A stretch of DNA of 64,000 nt from assembly GCF_001641125.1 (NCBI RefSeq), contig NZ_LWLP01000001.1:4157828-4221827 (forward strand), in the 5' to 3' direction. The stretch is from Arthrobacter sp. OY3WO11. GTDB lineage: Bacteria; Actinomycetota; Actinomycetes; Actinomycetales; Micrococcaceae. Positions 25,199 to 34,554 of this stretch are shown piece by piece. Each line of letters opens with the position of its first letter. Positions within the stretch are counted from its first letter, which is position 1. Below the pieces are notes generated by a model. The model searched no databases and had not been told where the DNA came from. It was given only the letters and a program-made list of their open reading frames with translations. The translations under genes were made by a program, and so were the position numbers.

Positions 25199-25487
25199 CG
25201 GAGAGGCGGACTTCCACGGCGTCGCCTTCACTGATCCGGGACTTGGCCCTGACGGCCTTCTTGACCGGCAGGAGGTACGTCCCCTTGTGCGCATCCGGGA
25301 ACAGCGAAGTCTGCCAGGTGTGGCCGGAAATTTCCGCTGCCACCCGGATTGAGCCGAACGCCTTGTTGTGCCCTGCGTTTCGTGCTCGGATATCGTCCGC
25401 CACGTCCGGCGGCAGGGGAAGGAAATGCCAGCCGGCCTCGCCCGGGTACAGCCACAGTTCGGCTGTGAAGGAGTACGACGACGTCAC
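25185..25487 (-). CDS. DUF1905 domain protein
   Basis: 100 residues, almost entirely one DUF1905 beta-barrel-like domain: FTAELWLYPGEAGWHFLPLPPDVADDI ... GSIRVAAEISGHTWQTSLFPDAHKGTYLLPVKKAVRAKSRISEGDAVEVRL. Function unknown; in other bacteria the domain is often joined to a YdeI-like part, absent here. GTG start with CATACT 6 nt before it on the minus strand, possibly leaderless. Its stop lies inside the end of the convergent methyltransferase gene. Confidence 0.82.
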   Translation of the reverse strand: MTSSYSFTAELWLYPGEAGWHFLPLPPDVADDIRARNAGHNKAFGSIRVAAEISGHTWQTSLFPDAHKGTYLLPVKKAVRAKSRISEGDAVEVRLSVISA

Positions 25488-25550
25488 GCGCCGAGTATGG
25501 CACGCCTGCGGTGGTGCCGCCAGGGGTGTGGATATTTAGCAGTCCACTAG

Positions 25551-25559
25551 TTATCCACA
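25551..25559 (+). promoter_or_regulatory. DnaA-box-like 9-mer before the HNH gene
   Basis: Perfect TTATCCACA, 51 nt before the HNH start. A single box is not an origin; role unknown. Confidence 0.35.
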
Positions 25560-25609
25560 GCCCCTGCTGCACGGCTCTTTTTGTCAGACCCCCGCAGGAT
25601 GATGTCTGT

Positions 25610-27352
25610 ATGGAAAGCACGACGGCGGTAGTGGAGGCGGAGGCGGCGGTTGACGCTTCGGTGGCTGCTTTTAGGGCCGTGCTCGCGGGCGGCGGTGCGG
25701 CTGTTTCCGGTCCTGGTGCCGCTGGATCTGGCGTTGGCGGGGTTGATGATGATCCGTTGCAGCGGGTTGCTGATGGGGCGTTGGATGTCCTTGCCGGGCT
25801 GGCTCGGTCGGAGGCGAAGCTGGCGGCGGTGAAGGCGCAGGCGGTTCAGGTGCTCGCCGCCGCCACGAGTGTGCTGAACGGTCCGCCGTCCTCGCCGCAG
25901 GAGGCCACGGCCCAGGACCGGAGCATGGTGGCCGAGGTGGGGTGCGCACTGGCCATCGGTGACCGTGCCGCCGGCGCCCTGTTGGCCGAGTCCCACGCCC
26001 TGGCCACGGCCCTGCCCCGGACCCTTGCCGCGTTGGGGTCCGGGACGATTTCCTGGGCCCATGCCCGGGAAATGGTGAACCAGGCCGTCGGCCTTGACCG
26101 GGCCGGAGCCGCCGCCCTGGAGAAGTACTTCCTCGACCCTGACATTCCCAGGCCTGCCGGTGCGGCGACGATCGGGGAGATGCCCGCGTACCGGTTCAAG
26201 GCCAAGGCCCGCACTTGGCGCGAACGCCACCACCCCGAATCGATCGAGAAGCGCCACGCCAAGGGCGTAGCCGACCGCCGGGTCGAGTACAGGCCGGACC
26301 AGGACGGCATGGCCTGGCTCTCTGCCTACCTCCCAGCCGATCAGGCAATGGCGGGCTGGAACCGGCTCAACGTCCTCGCCCGGGGACTGCAGGGACCCGA
26401 CGAGTCCCGCACCCTCACCCAGATCCGGGCCGACCAGTTCGCCCAAGCCATCCTCACCAGCGGCACCAGCCGCGGTAACAGTGGCGGTCATGGCAACGGT
26501 TCCAGCCTCCATGCCGGCAACAGCGACTGGGTTGGCAACGGCGACGGTGATGGGTTGGGTACCAGCGACAGTGCAGGCGCAGGAACAGATCTCGCCGGGC
26601 CGTCGTCCATCCGGGCGCAGGTGCTCGTCACCGTGCCGGTATTCGCGCTGATGGGAGTAACGGACGAGCCGGCCGTGCTGGACGGCTTCGGGCCGATCCC
26701 GCCGTCCATGGCGAGGGACCTGGTCGCGAACGGTGCTGATTCGTTCCACCGGGTCCTTGTCGATCCGCGGGACGGGGCACCGCTGGAGATCGGGCGGACC
26801 AGCTACCGGGTTACCAAGGCGATGCGGAACTGGCTGCGGATGCGGGACGGCAAATGCCCCTTCCCCGGCTGCAACAACAACTCCCTGGATAACGAGGCAG
26901 ACCACCTCCTGGCCTGGCAGCACGGCGGAACCACCGGGATCAGCAACCTCGGACAGCCCTGCCCGAAGCACCACAAACTCAGACACAGCAGCGGGTGGGA
27001 ACCAACGCCGGCCACCAAAAACGAACCACCCTGCTGGACCTCACCGTCCGGGCGACACTACAAAAGCGAACACCAGGACTGGGAACCACCACACTGGCCA
27101 GACTGGGTTACTGAGATGTGGAGTACGGCAACGAAATTGGAAGGACAACCGAGTTTGTCTGCGCTCGGAGGCCTGACCCTCCAGGGCTTTGTTGAGCGCT
27201 TTGGGATGCCCCAGAATCTGGACCTGCCCGATGACTTCGATCCGCCAGACGTGGACGTGCCGGAAGACCCCGGACCCACCGACGATGAACTCCCCAAGGA
27301 CCCGTTCCCGGAGTGGCACCTATGGCTGGAAGCGTCACTTTCGGCTCTTTAG
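25610..27352 (+). CDS. DUF222 / HNH endonuclease domain protein (13E12-type)
   Basis: 580 residues. N-terminal DUF222 helical region (about 60-300, with RADQFAQAIL), a Gly/Ser/Asn-rich low-complexity insert (about 285-330, GGHGNGSSLHAGNSDW), then an HNH nuclease domain near 410-460: CPFPGCNNNSLDNEADHLLAWQHGG followed by NLGQPCPKHHKLRH, with the zinc Cys and HNH His residues present. Such genes are multi-copy in actinobacterial genomes and are thought to be selfish or repeat-related; no target is known. ATG at 25610 chosen for the family N-terminus; the RBS is weak. Confidence 0.8.
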   Translation: MESTTAVVEAEAAVDASVAAFRAVLAGGGAAVSGPGAAGSGVGGVDDDPLQRVADGALDVLAGLARSEAKLAAVKAQAVQVLAAATSVLNGPPSSPQEATAQDRSMVAEVGCALAIGDRAAGALLAESHALATALPRTLAALGSGTISWAHAREMVNQAVGLDRAGAAALEKYFLDPDIPRPAGAATIGEMPAYRFKAKARTWRERHHPESIEKRHAKGVADRRVEYRPDQDGMAWLSAYLPADQAMAGWNRLNVLARGLQGPDESRTLTQIRADQFAQAILTSGTSRGNSGGHGNGSSLHAGNSDWVGNGDGDGLGTSDSAGAGTDLAGPSSIRAQVLVTVPVFALMGVTDEPAVLDGFGPIPPSMARDLVANGADSFHRVLVDPRDGAPLEIGRTSYRVTKAMRNWLRMRDGKCPFPGCNNNSLDNEADHLLAWQHGGTTGISNLGQPCPKHHKLRHSSGWEPTPATKNEPPCWTSPSGRHYKSEHQDWEPPHWPDWVTEMWSTATKLEGQPSLSALGGLTLQGFVERFGMPQNLDLPDDFDPPDVDVPEDPGPTDDELPKDPFPEWHLWLEASLSAL

Positions 27353-27397
27353 GTCAGGCACGGGCTGCAGGACAGACCAGGATCGGCTGAGCGCTGT

Positions 27398-28624
27398 CTA
27401 GGACTGCCGGACGCGCAGCAGGTCCGGAGCCGCTTCCACTTCTGAGAGGTCCGTGGCGCCCCGCATGGTGATATTCACTGCGTGGTTGACCACGGCTCCC
27501 AGGCCGAGGTCCTCGGGCGGGGCACCCGCCATGGCCTTGTCCCGGACCCGGCGCTGCTCAGCCGCCCCGGTGCCGCGGGCGATGATGTCCTCCACACCCT
27601 GGCGAACGATGGCGAGCTCTCCCTGTTCGTCCAGGACGGGCGCCAGGTAATCCACCAGCGAGCGCACCACATCCGCGGCCCGGGCCGGCCGGAACGTGCC
27701 GAAATCCAGAAGCTCCCCGCTAAGCCCGCTGCTGCTCGCCTGCCATGCAGCCATGCGCAACAGCACAGTGGGCACTGGCGCGGGGTCCACCCCGTCCCGC
27801 CACTCCCGGCTGGCCGACTCCACCAGTGCACGCACCAGGAGTGCGATGAGCGCGGCATCCTCGGCCCGGAGGCAGACATCGGCCACGCGCACTTCCACAG
27901 TAGGGTGGTTCCGCGAAAGCCTGGCGTCGAAATAGAGCATCCCCTCGTCCAGCATTACTCCGCTGTCCAGCAACCGCGTGACAACCCGACGGTACGCGGG
28001 GTAGGTCCCATAGATCCCCGCGGGCCCTGAGGTGGGCCAGCGGTTCCAGGCCTGGGTCCGGTAACTCTCAAAGCCGGTGGGCATACCGTTCCAAAAGGGG
28101 GAGTTCGCGCTCAACGCGGTCAGCACGGCAAGCTTGTCCCGGATCCGGTCCAGGACCGCCACGCCCTCCTCCGGCGATTCAATATACGTGTGCACGTGGA
28201 AGCCACACGTGAGCTGCTCCTGTGCCGTGAGGCCGAAGCGCTCCAGCATCCGGGCATACCGGGGGTCCGGCGTCGTATGGCTGGTGGAGGCCAACGGCGA
28301 GGTGGCAAGCGCAGCCACCCTGGCACCGTTCTTTTGGGCAGCCCGGTCAGCAAGCGTCCGGCCGGCACGGATCTGGTCCAGCAGGACGCCGTACTCCAGG
28401 CAGGGCCGCGTCTGGGTCTCGATCTGCTCAAGCTTAAGCTCGGCACTCAAGCCCATCTCGTCGTCGTCGTAAACGGTCTTGTCTTCGGTTTCCAGCGCGC
28501 GGGCATCCGGGGCATCATCGGCGGCCATCCTGTGCCCGGACAGCAGGGCATCGGCCAGTGCAAGCGGCTCCCCTGTTGCCGGGTCAACAATCAGGAGCTC
28601 TTCCTCGACGCCGAATGTACGCAT
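27398..28624 (-). CDS. Carboxylate-amine ligase, YbdK family (glutamate-cysteine ligase 2 type)
   Basis: 408-residue ATP-dependent ligase of the GCS2 family. N-terminus MRTFGVEEELLIVDPATGEP is the family signature; also AELKLEQIETQTRPCLEYG, GFHVHTYIESPEEGV and the NSPFWNGMPTGFESYRTQAWNRWPTSGP block that binds metal and glutamate. Weak gamma-glutamylcysteine synthesis is known for E. coli YbdK; in a mycothiol organism the true product is unclear. Start moved 17 codons in from the longest frame to match the family; CAGAAT sits 6 nt upstream (possible leaderless). Confidence 0.87.
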   Translation of the reverse strand: MRTFGVEEELLIVDPATGEPLALADALLSGHRMAADDAPDARALETEDKTVYDDDEMGLSAELKLEQIETQTRPCLEYGVLLDQIRAGRTLADRAAQKNGARVAALATSPLASTSHTTPDPRYARMLERFGLTAQEQLTCGFHVHTYIESPEEGVAVLDRIRDKLAVLTALSANSPFWNGMPTGFESYRTQAWNRWPTSGPAGIYGTYPAYRRVVTRLLDSGVMLDEGMLYFDARLSRNHPTVEVRVADVCLRAEDAALIALLVRALVESASREWRDGVDPAPVPTVLLRMAAWQASSSGLSGELLDFGTFRPARAADVVRSLVDYLAPVLDEQGELAIVRQGVEDIIARGTGAAEQRRVRDKAMAGAPPEDLGLGAVVNHAVNITMRGATDLSEVEAAPDLLRVRQS

Positions 28625-28691
28625 ACTGTCATTCTGCGGCAGGCAGGAGGATTTTGAAGGGACTCCGCCTTTCATGACGAACCGTGAAAGG

Positions 28692-30215
28692 TCAGTCCTG
28701 GAAGTACTCCACCTTCGCGCCGATGGCGTTCAGCCGCTCCGCCAGGTCCTCGTAGCCACGCTCAATGACGTAGATGTTCCGCAGCTCTGACACTCCCCGC
28801 GCGGCAAGCATTGCCAGCAGCAGGCAGGCTGCCGGACGAAGTGCAGGCGGGCAGCCAACCTCGGCCGCACGCCATTTTGTGGGCCCGTTGACATAGATCC
28901 GGTGCGGGTCCAAGAGCTGCACCTGGGCGCCCAGCCGGTTGAGTTCCGTGAGGTAGATGGCCCGGTTTTCGTAGACCCAGTCGTGGATCATGGTCTGGCC
29001 CTGGGCGTTGGCTGCAATGACGGCGAAGAAAGGCAAGTTGTCGATATTGAGCCCGGGGAACGGCATGGGATGGATCTTGTCCTCCGGAGCATGCAGCTCC
29101 GAAGGCTTTGTTGTGACGTCCACCAGGCGCGTCCGGCCGTTCCGGGCCATGTATTCGCCCGAGATCTCCAGCTGCTGGCCCATCTGCCCCAGCGTTGCAA
29201 GCTCAATTTCCATGAACTCGATGGGCACGCGCCGGATGGTCACCTCGGAATTGGTGACAATTCCCGCGGTGATCAGGCTCATCGCCTCGATGGGGTCCTC
29301 CGACGGGAAGTACTCAATGTCGTCGTCGATGGACAGGCGCCCCGTGATCTTCAAGGTGGTGGTGCCTACGCCCTCGATCTCCACACCCAGCATCTGCAGG
29401 TAGAAGCAAAGATCCTGCACCATGTAGTTGGGGCTGGCGTTCCGGATCACGGTTGTGCCCTCGCGGTGGGCGGCTGCCATGATGGCGTTTTCGGTGACAG
29501 TATCGCCGCGCTCGGTCAGGACGAACGAGCGGTCCCGGGTGTCTGCGGGCGGGGCCTGGACACTGTAGAAGCCCGCGGTGGCCTCCACCGAGAGGCCGAA
29601 CTGCCGGAGCGCCTGCATGTGCGGTTCAACCGTCCGGGTGCCAAGGTCGCAGCCGCCCGCATACGGGAGCCGGTATTTTGCCGATTCGTCCAGCAGCGGG
29701 CCCAAAAGCATGATGACGCTCCGCGTGCGGCGCGCGGCGTCAACATCCATGGCTTCCAGGTCCAGCACGGCCGGCCGCCGGAGCTGCAGGTCGGTGTCGT
29801 TAAGCCAGGTGCACTCCACGCCTATGCTGGTCAGGACCTCAACAATACGGTTCACTTCTTCGATGCGCGCCAGGCGGCGAAGGATGGTGGTTCCCCGGTT
29901 GATCAGGCTGGCACAAAGCAGTGCCACCCCGGCGTTCTTGCTGCTGTTGACATCCACGGAACCGGAAAGGGTGTGTCCGCCCTCAACCCGCAGGTGGGTC
30001 ATCTGCGGCTTGCCCACGTTCACGATGCTCCTGCCAAAGATCGTTTCGAGGCGCTGGATCATTTTGAGGCTCAGGTTTTGCTTACCCTGCTCCATCCGGG
30101 CGACGGCGCTCTGGCTCGTGCCCAGCTCGGAAGCCAACTGGCCCTGGGTCCAGCCCTTCTCACTGCGGGCGTCCCTCAACATGGCGGCAACGTGTTCGGC
30201 GGTTTCCTGCGTCAT
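28692..30215 (-). CDS. MurA-like enolpyruvyltransferase with N-terminal HTH domain
   Basis: 507 residues. Residues 1-70 are a cro/XRE helix-turn-helix (TQGQLASELGTSQSAVARMEQGKQ). Residues about 75-507 are a UDP-GlcNAc 1-carboxyvinyltransferase: VNSSKNAGVALLCA with the catalytic Lys, YAGGCDLG with the fosfomycin-target Cys (Cys189 here, equal to Cys115 of E. coli), and the closing RPAACLLLAMLAARG. It would start peptidoglycan precursor synthesis and may sense or regulate it. The ATG at 30215 has TATAAA 7 nt upstream. Probably a second MurA beside the housekeeping copy. Confidence 0.87.
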   Translation of the reverse strand: MTQETAEHVAAMLRDARSEKGWTQGQLASELGTSQSAVARMEQGKQNLSLKMIQRLETIFGRSIVNVGKPQMTHLRVEGGHTLSGSVDVNSSKNAGVALLCASLINRGTTILRRLARIEEVNRIVEVLTSIGVECTWLNDTDLQLRRPAVLDLEAMDVDAARRTRSVIMLLGPLLDESAKYRLPYAGGCDLGTRTVEPHMQALRQFGLSVEATAGFYSVQAPPADTRDRSFVLTERGDTVTENAIMAAAHREGTTVIRNASPNYMVQDLCFYLQMLGVEIEGVGTTTLKITGRLSIDDDIEYFPSEDPIEAMSLITAGIVTNSEVTIRRVPIEFMEIELATLGQMGQQLEISGEYMARNGRTRLVDVTTKPSELHAPEDKIHPMPFPGLNIDNLPFFAVIAANAQGQTMIHDWVYENRAIYLTELNRLGAQVQLLDPHRIYVNGPTKWRAAEVGCPPALRPAACLLLAMLAARGVSELRNIYVIERGYEDLAERLNAIGAKVEYFQD

Positions 30216-30235
30216 AGTCAATTTTATATCATAAA
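30216..30235 (-). promoter_or_regulatory. AT-rich promoter and palindrome of the HTH-MurA gene
   Basis: Minus strand TATGAT/TATAAA immediately before the start codon, inside the inverted repeat TTTAT-GAT-ATAAA. Strikingly AT-rich in this genome. A good place for the protein's own HTH domain to bind. Confidence 0.5.
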
Positions 30236-30393
30236 TGAGCTAACCTGCAGGACTCGCGGCCAATCTTTCCAAGCACTAGCACGATCCGTACCCGATTCAT
30301 GCGATAGAAACACGTGCCCAGTCAGCTTGACCTCCCTCTGCCGACGACGGACACTGGAGGAGGATCCCTTCGTCCAGCGGCAACGGAGGCAAC

Positions 30394-31287
30394 ATGCGCC
30401 GCACACCAGCCAGCAAGGCGTCGCCAATCAAAAGACTGCGGGGCAGGGCGCAGACACACTGGGGATTACTCGCCGCGAACACGCGGGCCGTGCCAGGAAT
30501 GCTTGGCCTGCTTCTTGCCGCGCTTCTCTTGGTCACCGGCGTCCCCGCCCACGCTGTGCCCTCACCCGGGGAGGGGCAGCAGTCATTTCTGGGTAACGAC
30601 ATCTCCTGGCCGCAGTGCAAAGGAGATTTTCCCGCGGAACAGGCTTTTGCCATTGTGGGCGTCAACAATGGCCTGGCCAACACCACGAACCCCTGCCTGT
30701 CCGAGCAGCTCAGGTGGGCAGAAGATTCGGTGGGCCACCCCGGCCAGCCCACCGTGTCCCTGTACGTCAACACCGCCAATCCCGGCGCCGCCGGCTCCTG
30801 GTGGCCGGAAAATGACGAGTACCCGGCCGGCCAGGCAGTCCACAACCCTTACGGCCCCTGCAAGGCCGGGGACTACGGCAAGGCCTGCGCCTATATGTAC
30901 GGCTTCGCCAAGGCCTACGACGACGCCCACTTCCGCGGGGTCAGCAGCCCCTCCACATACTTCTGGTGGCTGGACGTCGAAACCGAAAACACCTGGTCCC
31001 GCACCGACAGGGACGCCAACCGGACAGTCCTCGAAGGCATGACGGACTTCTTCCACAGCATCGGAGCCGAGGTGGGGATCTACTCAACCGGCCAGCAGTG
31101 GGACCGGATTGTCGGAACAGTCAGCAGCTCGAGCAACCTCTATTCGCTTCCCAGCTGGCTGGCGGGGTCCCTCAACGCCTCCGGCGCGGCCAGCGCCTGC
31201 TCACAGGAGCCCCTGACCGCCGGCGGCAGGGTGGTGCTGGCCCAGTTCGTGTCCAGAGGTTTCGACTACAACTATTCCTGCCACTAG
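30394..31287 (+). CDS. Secreted glycoside-hydrolase-like (GH25-like) protein
   Basis: 297 residues. A basic N-terminus (RRTPASKASPIKRLRGR) and hydrophobic core (MLGLLLAALLLVTGVPAHA) form a signal peptide cut near residue 55. The mature domain begins NDISWPQCKGDFP and continues GVNNGLANTTNPCLSEQL, TYFWWLDVETENTW and GIYSTGQQW, the layout of a GH25/DUF1906-like barrel; Asp and Glu of DVETEN sit where GH25 has its catalytic acids. Four Cys probably form disulfides. RBS GGAGG 5 nt before ATG. Possible cell-wall hydrolase; activity not certain. Confidence 0.78.
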   Translation: MRRTPASKASPIKRLRGRAQTHWGLLAANTRAVPGMLGLLLAALLLVTGVPAHAVPSPGEGQQSFLGNDISWPQCKGDFPAEQAFAIVGVNNGLANTTNPCLSEQLRWAEDSVGHPGQPTVSLYVNTANPGAAGSWWPENDEYPAGQAVHNPYGPCKAGDYGKACAYMYGFAKAYDDAHFRGVSSPSTYFWWLDVETENTWSRTDRDANRTVLEGMTDFFHSIGAEVGIYSTGQQWDRIVGTVSSSSNLYSLPSWLAGSLNASGAASACSQEPLTAGGRVVLAQFVSRGFDYNYSCH

Positions 31288-31300
31288 GCCCGCGCAGGTG

Positions 31301-32101
31301 TCAGCTTCCCAGCCACACCATGTTCCACGTCCCGAGGGACACTGCTGCAACCACCGCTGTTCCCGCCATCACTACGCCCCCGGCAATAACCCAGGCATCC
31401 AGTGCGCTGAAGGTGGATTCGCGCGCCCACGTCCGGCGTCCGCCCCCGAAACCGCGCGCCTCCATGGTCACTGCCAGCCGCGACGCCCGGCGGATTGCCT
31501 GCACCAGGAGCCCGAAGCTCTGCCCCAACGTCGCCTTCAACCGCTGCACGGCGTTGCCGCGCGAACCCACGCCCCGGGCCCGGCGCGCCATCCCGATGGT
31601 CTGCCACTCTTCCGCCATCAGGCCCACCAGCCTCATGGCGGCAAGGGTCCCCAGCACGAAGCGGTGCGGCAGGCGGGCCTTCTGCGCCAAGGCATCGGCC
31701 AGGTCCGTGGGGTCGGTGCAGCTCATGAGCAACACCGCCGGAAGGGCGATGGCCAGCCCGCGCAGCATGAAGCCGACCCCCAGTTCCAGCGAGCCTTCGC
31801 TCATGCTCCAGATGCCGACGTCGATCAGCGTCCTTCCGCTGTCCGGAGCCAGGATTGAGGTACTCCAGCCCCCCACGGCCGCCGCGAGGATCAGCGGCCA
31901 TCCGCGCTGCCACAGCAGCGTCAGCGTCAGGCCAGCGAGCGGGAACAGCAGGAATTCGAAAGCCAGCGCCACGGACGCGGAAACCCAGTCGATGGACAGC
32001 GCCAGCACTGCCGTGATGAGGAAGACGGCGGCAAACTTGCTCAGGGGATTGGCACGGGTCAGCAGAGCCTGGTTGCCGCGCAGGTTCAGCTCCTGCCTCA
32101 T
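31301..32101 (-). CDS. ykoC: ECF transporter T component
   Basis: 266-residue membrane protein linking the substrate binder YkoE to the ATPase. Hydrophobic helices in the first 150 residues (FAAVFLITAVLALSIDWVSASVALAFEFLLFPLAGL and others), then the coupling helices with MEEWQTIGMARRARG and ESTFSALDAWVI; the family Ala-Arg-Gly motifs that contact the ATPase are in the ARRARG and MEARGFGGGRR stretches. ATGA overlap with the ATPase gene. Part of the TPP-riboswitch operon. Confidence 0.88.
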   Translation of the reverse strand: MRQELNLRGNQALLTRANPLSKFAAVFLITAVLALSIDWVSASVALAFEFLLFPLAGLTLTLLWQRGWPLILAAAVGGWSTSILAPDSGRTLIDVGIWSMSEGSLELGVGFMLRGLAIALPAVLLMSCTDPTDLADALAQKARLPHRFVLGTLAAMRLVGLMAEEWQTIGMARRARGVGSRGNAVQRLKATLGQSFGLLVQAIRRASRLAVTMEARGFGGGRRTWARESTFSALDAWVIAGGVVMAGTAVVAAVSLGTWNMVWLGS

Positions 32102-33654
32102 GGTGCCACCGGCTCCGCCGCAGCCATCCGCAGCTCAGTTCCACCCAGCGCGGCAGTGAACTCCGCGTCGTGAGTCACCGACACCACAGCGGTGCCGGCA
32201 TCCAGGAGCTCGGACAGGAACGAGGCCAGCTCCGCCCAGGTGTTCGCGTCCTGGCCGAACGTCGGCTCGTCCAGCACCAGCACCTGGGGATGGGCCGCCA
32301 GTACTGTGGCCACGGACAGCCGCCGCTTCTCGCCGCCGGAGAGCGTATAGGGGTTTGCGTCAACAAGGTGGGTCAGCCGCAAACGCTCCAGCAGCTCGTC
32401 AACGCGTTCCTCCCCGTGCCCAAGGTGCCGCGGACCGAACAGCAGTTCATCCAGCACCTTCCCGGTGACGAACTGGTGCTCGGGCTCCTGGAACACGGTG
32501 CCGATCCGCTCAATGAGCTCCTCGGCTTTCCACTTAAAGGGGTCTATCCCGGCCCCACGGCTGAGGTCCAGGGTCGCGGAAACCTTGCCTGCAACGGGCT
32601 CCAGGAGTCCCGCAACGGTCAGCGCAAACGTTGACTTGCCCGCGCCGTTGGGGCCGGTGATGGCCAGCGCCTGTCCTGCCCGGACCTGCGCAGAAACATC
32701 GCGCTGGACGGGCACCGGGGGTATCTTCCGGAAGCCGCTGCGGCGCGGACGTTCCCGGGAAACCGCAAGGTGTTCGGCCGCCAGCAGCAGGCCGCCGGAG
32801 CCGGCGGCCGGGTTGGCCGACCTTGCACGCGTCTCAGGAACATACCCGGGCACCCACACGCCGGCCGCCGCCAGCATGGTCCGTGCGTCCGCGAGCACCT
32901 GGTCCGGAGGGCCGTCAAGCAGCACGGCATCATCAGTGGCACTGCCCGGCTGCAGCACCACGATCCGGTCCACCAGGTCCTTCCACACGGATACCCGGTG
33001 CTCCACCACAACCAGCGTGGCACCGGTCTTGTCCACGCAGCGGCCCACGGCGTCGCGGACTTCCAGCACGCCGGCTGGGTCCAGGTTCGCCGTGGGTTCG
33101 TCGAGCAGGATCAGGCCGGGCCGCATGGCGAGGATCCCTGCCAGCGCCAGGCGCTGTTTTTGCCCGCCGGACAGGGCCGACGTCGGGTGGTCCAGCGGCA
33201 GGTGGGAAAGTCCGACGTCGTCCAGCGCCTCGTGCACGCGGGCCCAGATGGCGTCGCGGGGCACGGCGAGGTTCTCGGCGCCGAAGGCGACGTCGTCGCC
33301 AACGCGGGAGAGGACCACCTGCGTCTCAGGGTCCTGCTGCATCAGCCCGGCCCGGCCGCGCTGCTCGCGGGGCACGGCGCCGTCAACCAGCAGCGAACCC
33401 GTCTCGTCGGACTCGCTGGCGTCGCCGCCGTCGTCGTTTATGTCCCCCAGCACCCCTGCCAGGGCATGCAGGAGCGTGGACTTGCCGGCACCGGAGGGCC
33501 CCAGGAGGAGCACCCGCTCCCCCGGGCGGATCTCCAGGTTGAGGCCACGGACGGCCGGCTTGGCGCGCCCTGCATGGCGCCAGCCCCAGCCACGGGCGGT
33601 GACGGCGGCCGGGCGCACGGCGACTGATGCCTCGTGCCGCGAAGGGGCGCCCAT
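32098..33654 (-). CDS. ykoD: ECF transporter double ATPase
   Basis: 518 residues with two ABC ATPase cassettes. Cassette 1: LLLGPSGAGKSTLLHAL, signature LSGGQKQRLALAG, Walker B LILLDEPTANLD. Cassette 2: ITGPNGAGKSTFALTV, LSGGEKRRLSVA, VLVLDEPTFGQD. It powers uptake of a thiamine precursor. The open frame runs 460 codons further upstream across ykoE, but the true start is the ATG that overlaps the ykoE stop (TGATG). Downstream it overlaps ykoC by 4 nt. Confidence 0.92.
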   Translation of the reverse strand: MGAPSRHEASVAVRPAAVTARGWGWRHAGRAKPAVRGLNLEIRPGERVLLLGPSGAGKSTLLHALAGVLGDINDDGGDASESDETGSLLVDGAVPREQRGRAGLMQQDPETQVVLSRVGDDVAFGAENLAVPRDAIWARVHEALDDVGLSHLPLDHPTSALSGGQKQRLALAGILAMRPGLILLDEPTANLDPAGVLEVRDAVGRCVDKTGATLVVVEHRVSVWKDLVDRIVVLQPGSATDDAVLLDGPPDQVLADARTMLAAAGVWVPGYVPETRARSANPAAGSGGLLLAAEHLAVSRERPRRSGFRKIPPVPVQRDVSAQVRAGQALAITGPNGAGKSTFALTVAGLLEPVAGKVSATLDLSRGAGIDPFKWKAEELIERIGTVFQEPEHQFVTGKVLDELLFGPRHLGHGEERVDELLERLRLTHLVDANPYTLSGGEKRRLSVATVLAAHPQVLVLDEPTFGQDANTWAELASFLSELLDAGTAVVSVTHDAEFTAALGGTELRMAAAEPVAP

Positions 33655-34277
33655 CAGGAGAAGACGGGCTCCGTTGCCGCCCTGCGTGATGCAAAGGAGC
33701 TCAGGACCCCGGTCCTGGCCAGGCCGCGGGTGGCGATCCAGGACAGTGCTCCGGCGATGATGGCGCCGGAGATGGCGGTGAAGATGATGTAGGCCAGCTT
33801 GTCGCCGGCGGCGTAGGCAATATTCCAGCCCCACGGTGCGAAAGAGTCGTTCAGGCCGCAGAAAAGGCCGGCGCCGGCGCCGGCGAGCAGCGCTACGGGC
33901 AAGTTGAACTTCCGGTACACGAAGATGGCGAAGATGATCTCGGCACCGAGGCCCTGGACGAATCCGGAGAACAGTACGGATGCCCCGTACTGGGAGCCCA
34001 TGAGCAGTTCGCCGGTGGCGGCCACCGTCTCGCAGAAGAGCGCGGCGCCTGGCTTGCGGATGATGAGCATGCCCAGGACGGCCGGGATCATCCAGCCGCC
34101 GGCGATCAGGCCGGTCAGGGGCGGGTAGACGGCGTTCATGGGTGCGGAGACTGCGGCCGCCCCCTGGGACCAGGCCCAGAAAATGACGCCACCGGCGACG
34201 GCGATGAGGGCCGCCACCACGATGTCCACGACGCGCCAGGACTTGCCGGCGGGCTTCTTCACTGCTGTTGTTGCCAT
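33654..34277 (-). CDS. ykoE: ECF transporter S component for hydroxymethylpyrimidine/thiamine
   Basis: 207-residue membrane substrate-binding protein of the YkoE family, with about five to six helices: VVDIVVAALIAVAGGVIFWAWSQ, PLTGLIAGGWMIPAVLGMLII, GASVLFSGFVQGLGAEIIFAIFVY and KLAYIIFTAISGAIIAGALSW. Charged Lys-rich start, Ala-rich end. First gene of ykoEDC; a TPP riboswitch lies 79 nt upstream, which supports a thiamine or hydroxymethylpyrimidine substrate. Confidence 0.9.
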   Translation of the reverse strand: MATTAVKKPAGKSWRVVDIVVAALIAVAGGVIFWAWSQGAAAVSAPMNAVYPPLTGLIAGGWMIPAVLGMLIIRKPGAALFCETVAATGELLMGSQYGASVLFSGFVQGLGAEIIFAIFVYRKFNLPVALLAGAGAGLFCGLNDSFAPWGWNIAYAAGDKLAYIIFTAISGAIIAGALSWIATRGLARTGVLSSFASRRAATEPVFS

Positions 34278-34355
34278 GTGGTCCTCCTGAGGAACAGGAG
34301 GGGAAAGTGAACGCGGTTGCCGGCACTGCTGCCGCTGCGCGCACTTCGAGAACTC

Positions 34356-34470
34356 GACTCCCTTGCGCCGGTACTAACCGGATCAGGTTCGAGGGTCTGC
34401 GGCTGTCCGCACTCTCAGCGCCCACCTGCGGTCCCTGGCATTGCCAGTGATGCCGACGGCGGCGCTCCCC
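34356..34470 (-). ncRNA. TPP riboswitch (THI box) before ykoEDC
   Basis: Read on the minus strand, the conserved elements appear in order: GGGGAGC, GGGCGCTGAGAGTGCGG, ACCCTCGAACCTGATCCGG, TTAGTACCGGCGCAAGGGA. These are the thi-box CTGAGA, CCTGATC and GCGAAGGGA-type blocks. It should lower ykoEDC expression when thiamine pyrophosphate is high. Confidence 0.95.
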
Positions 34471-34554
34471 TGTCGTTGAATGATTCTGTTTGGTGAAATA
34501 TCCGCCCTGTTGGGCGTGGTTCAGTTTACCGCAGGGAGGGGTAGATTGTGGGCC

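Noticed and set aside
24823..25539. Plus-strand frame over the methyltransferase 3' end
   Set aside because: Out-of-frame reading of the tandem repeat (CGKAL units) with no N-terminal signal.
28902..30596. 564-codon plus-strand frame over the HTH-MurA gene
   Set aside because: Antisense to a gene with intact catalytic residues; no motif.
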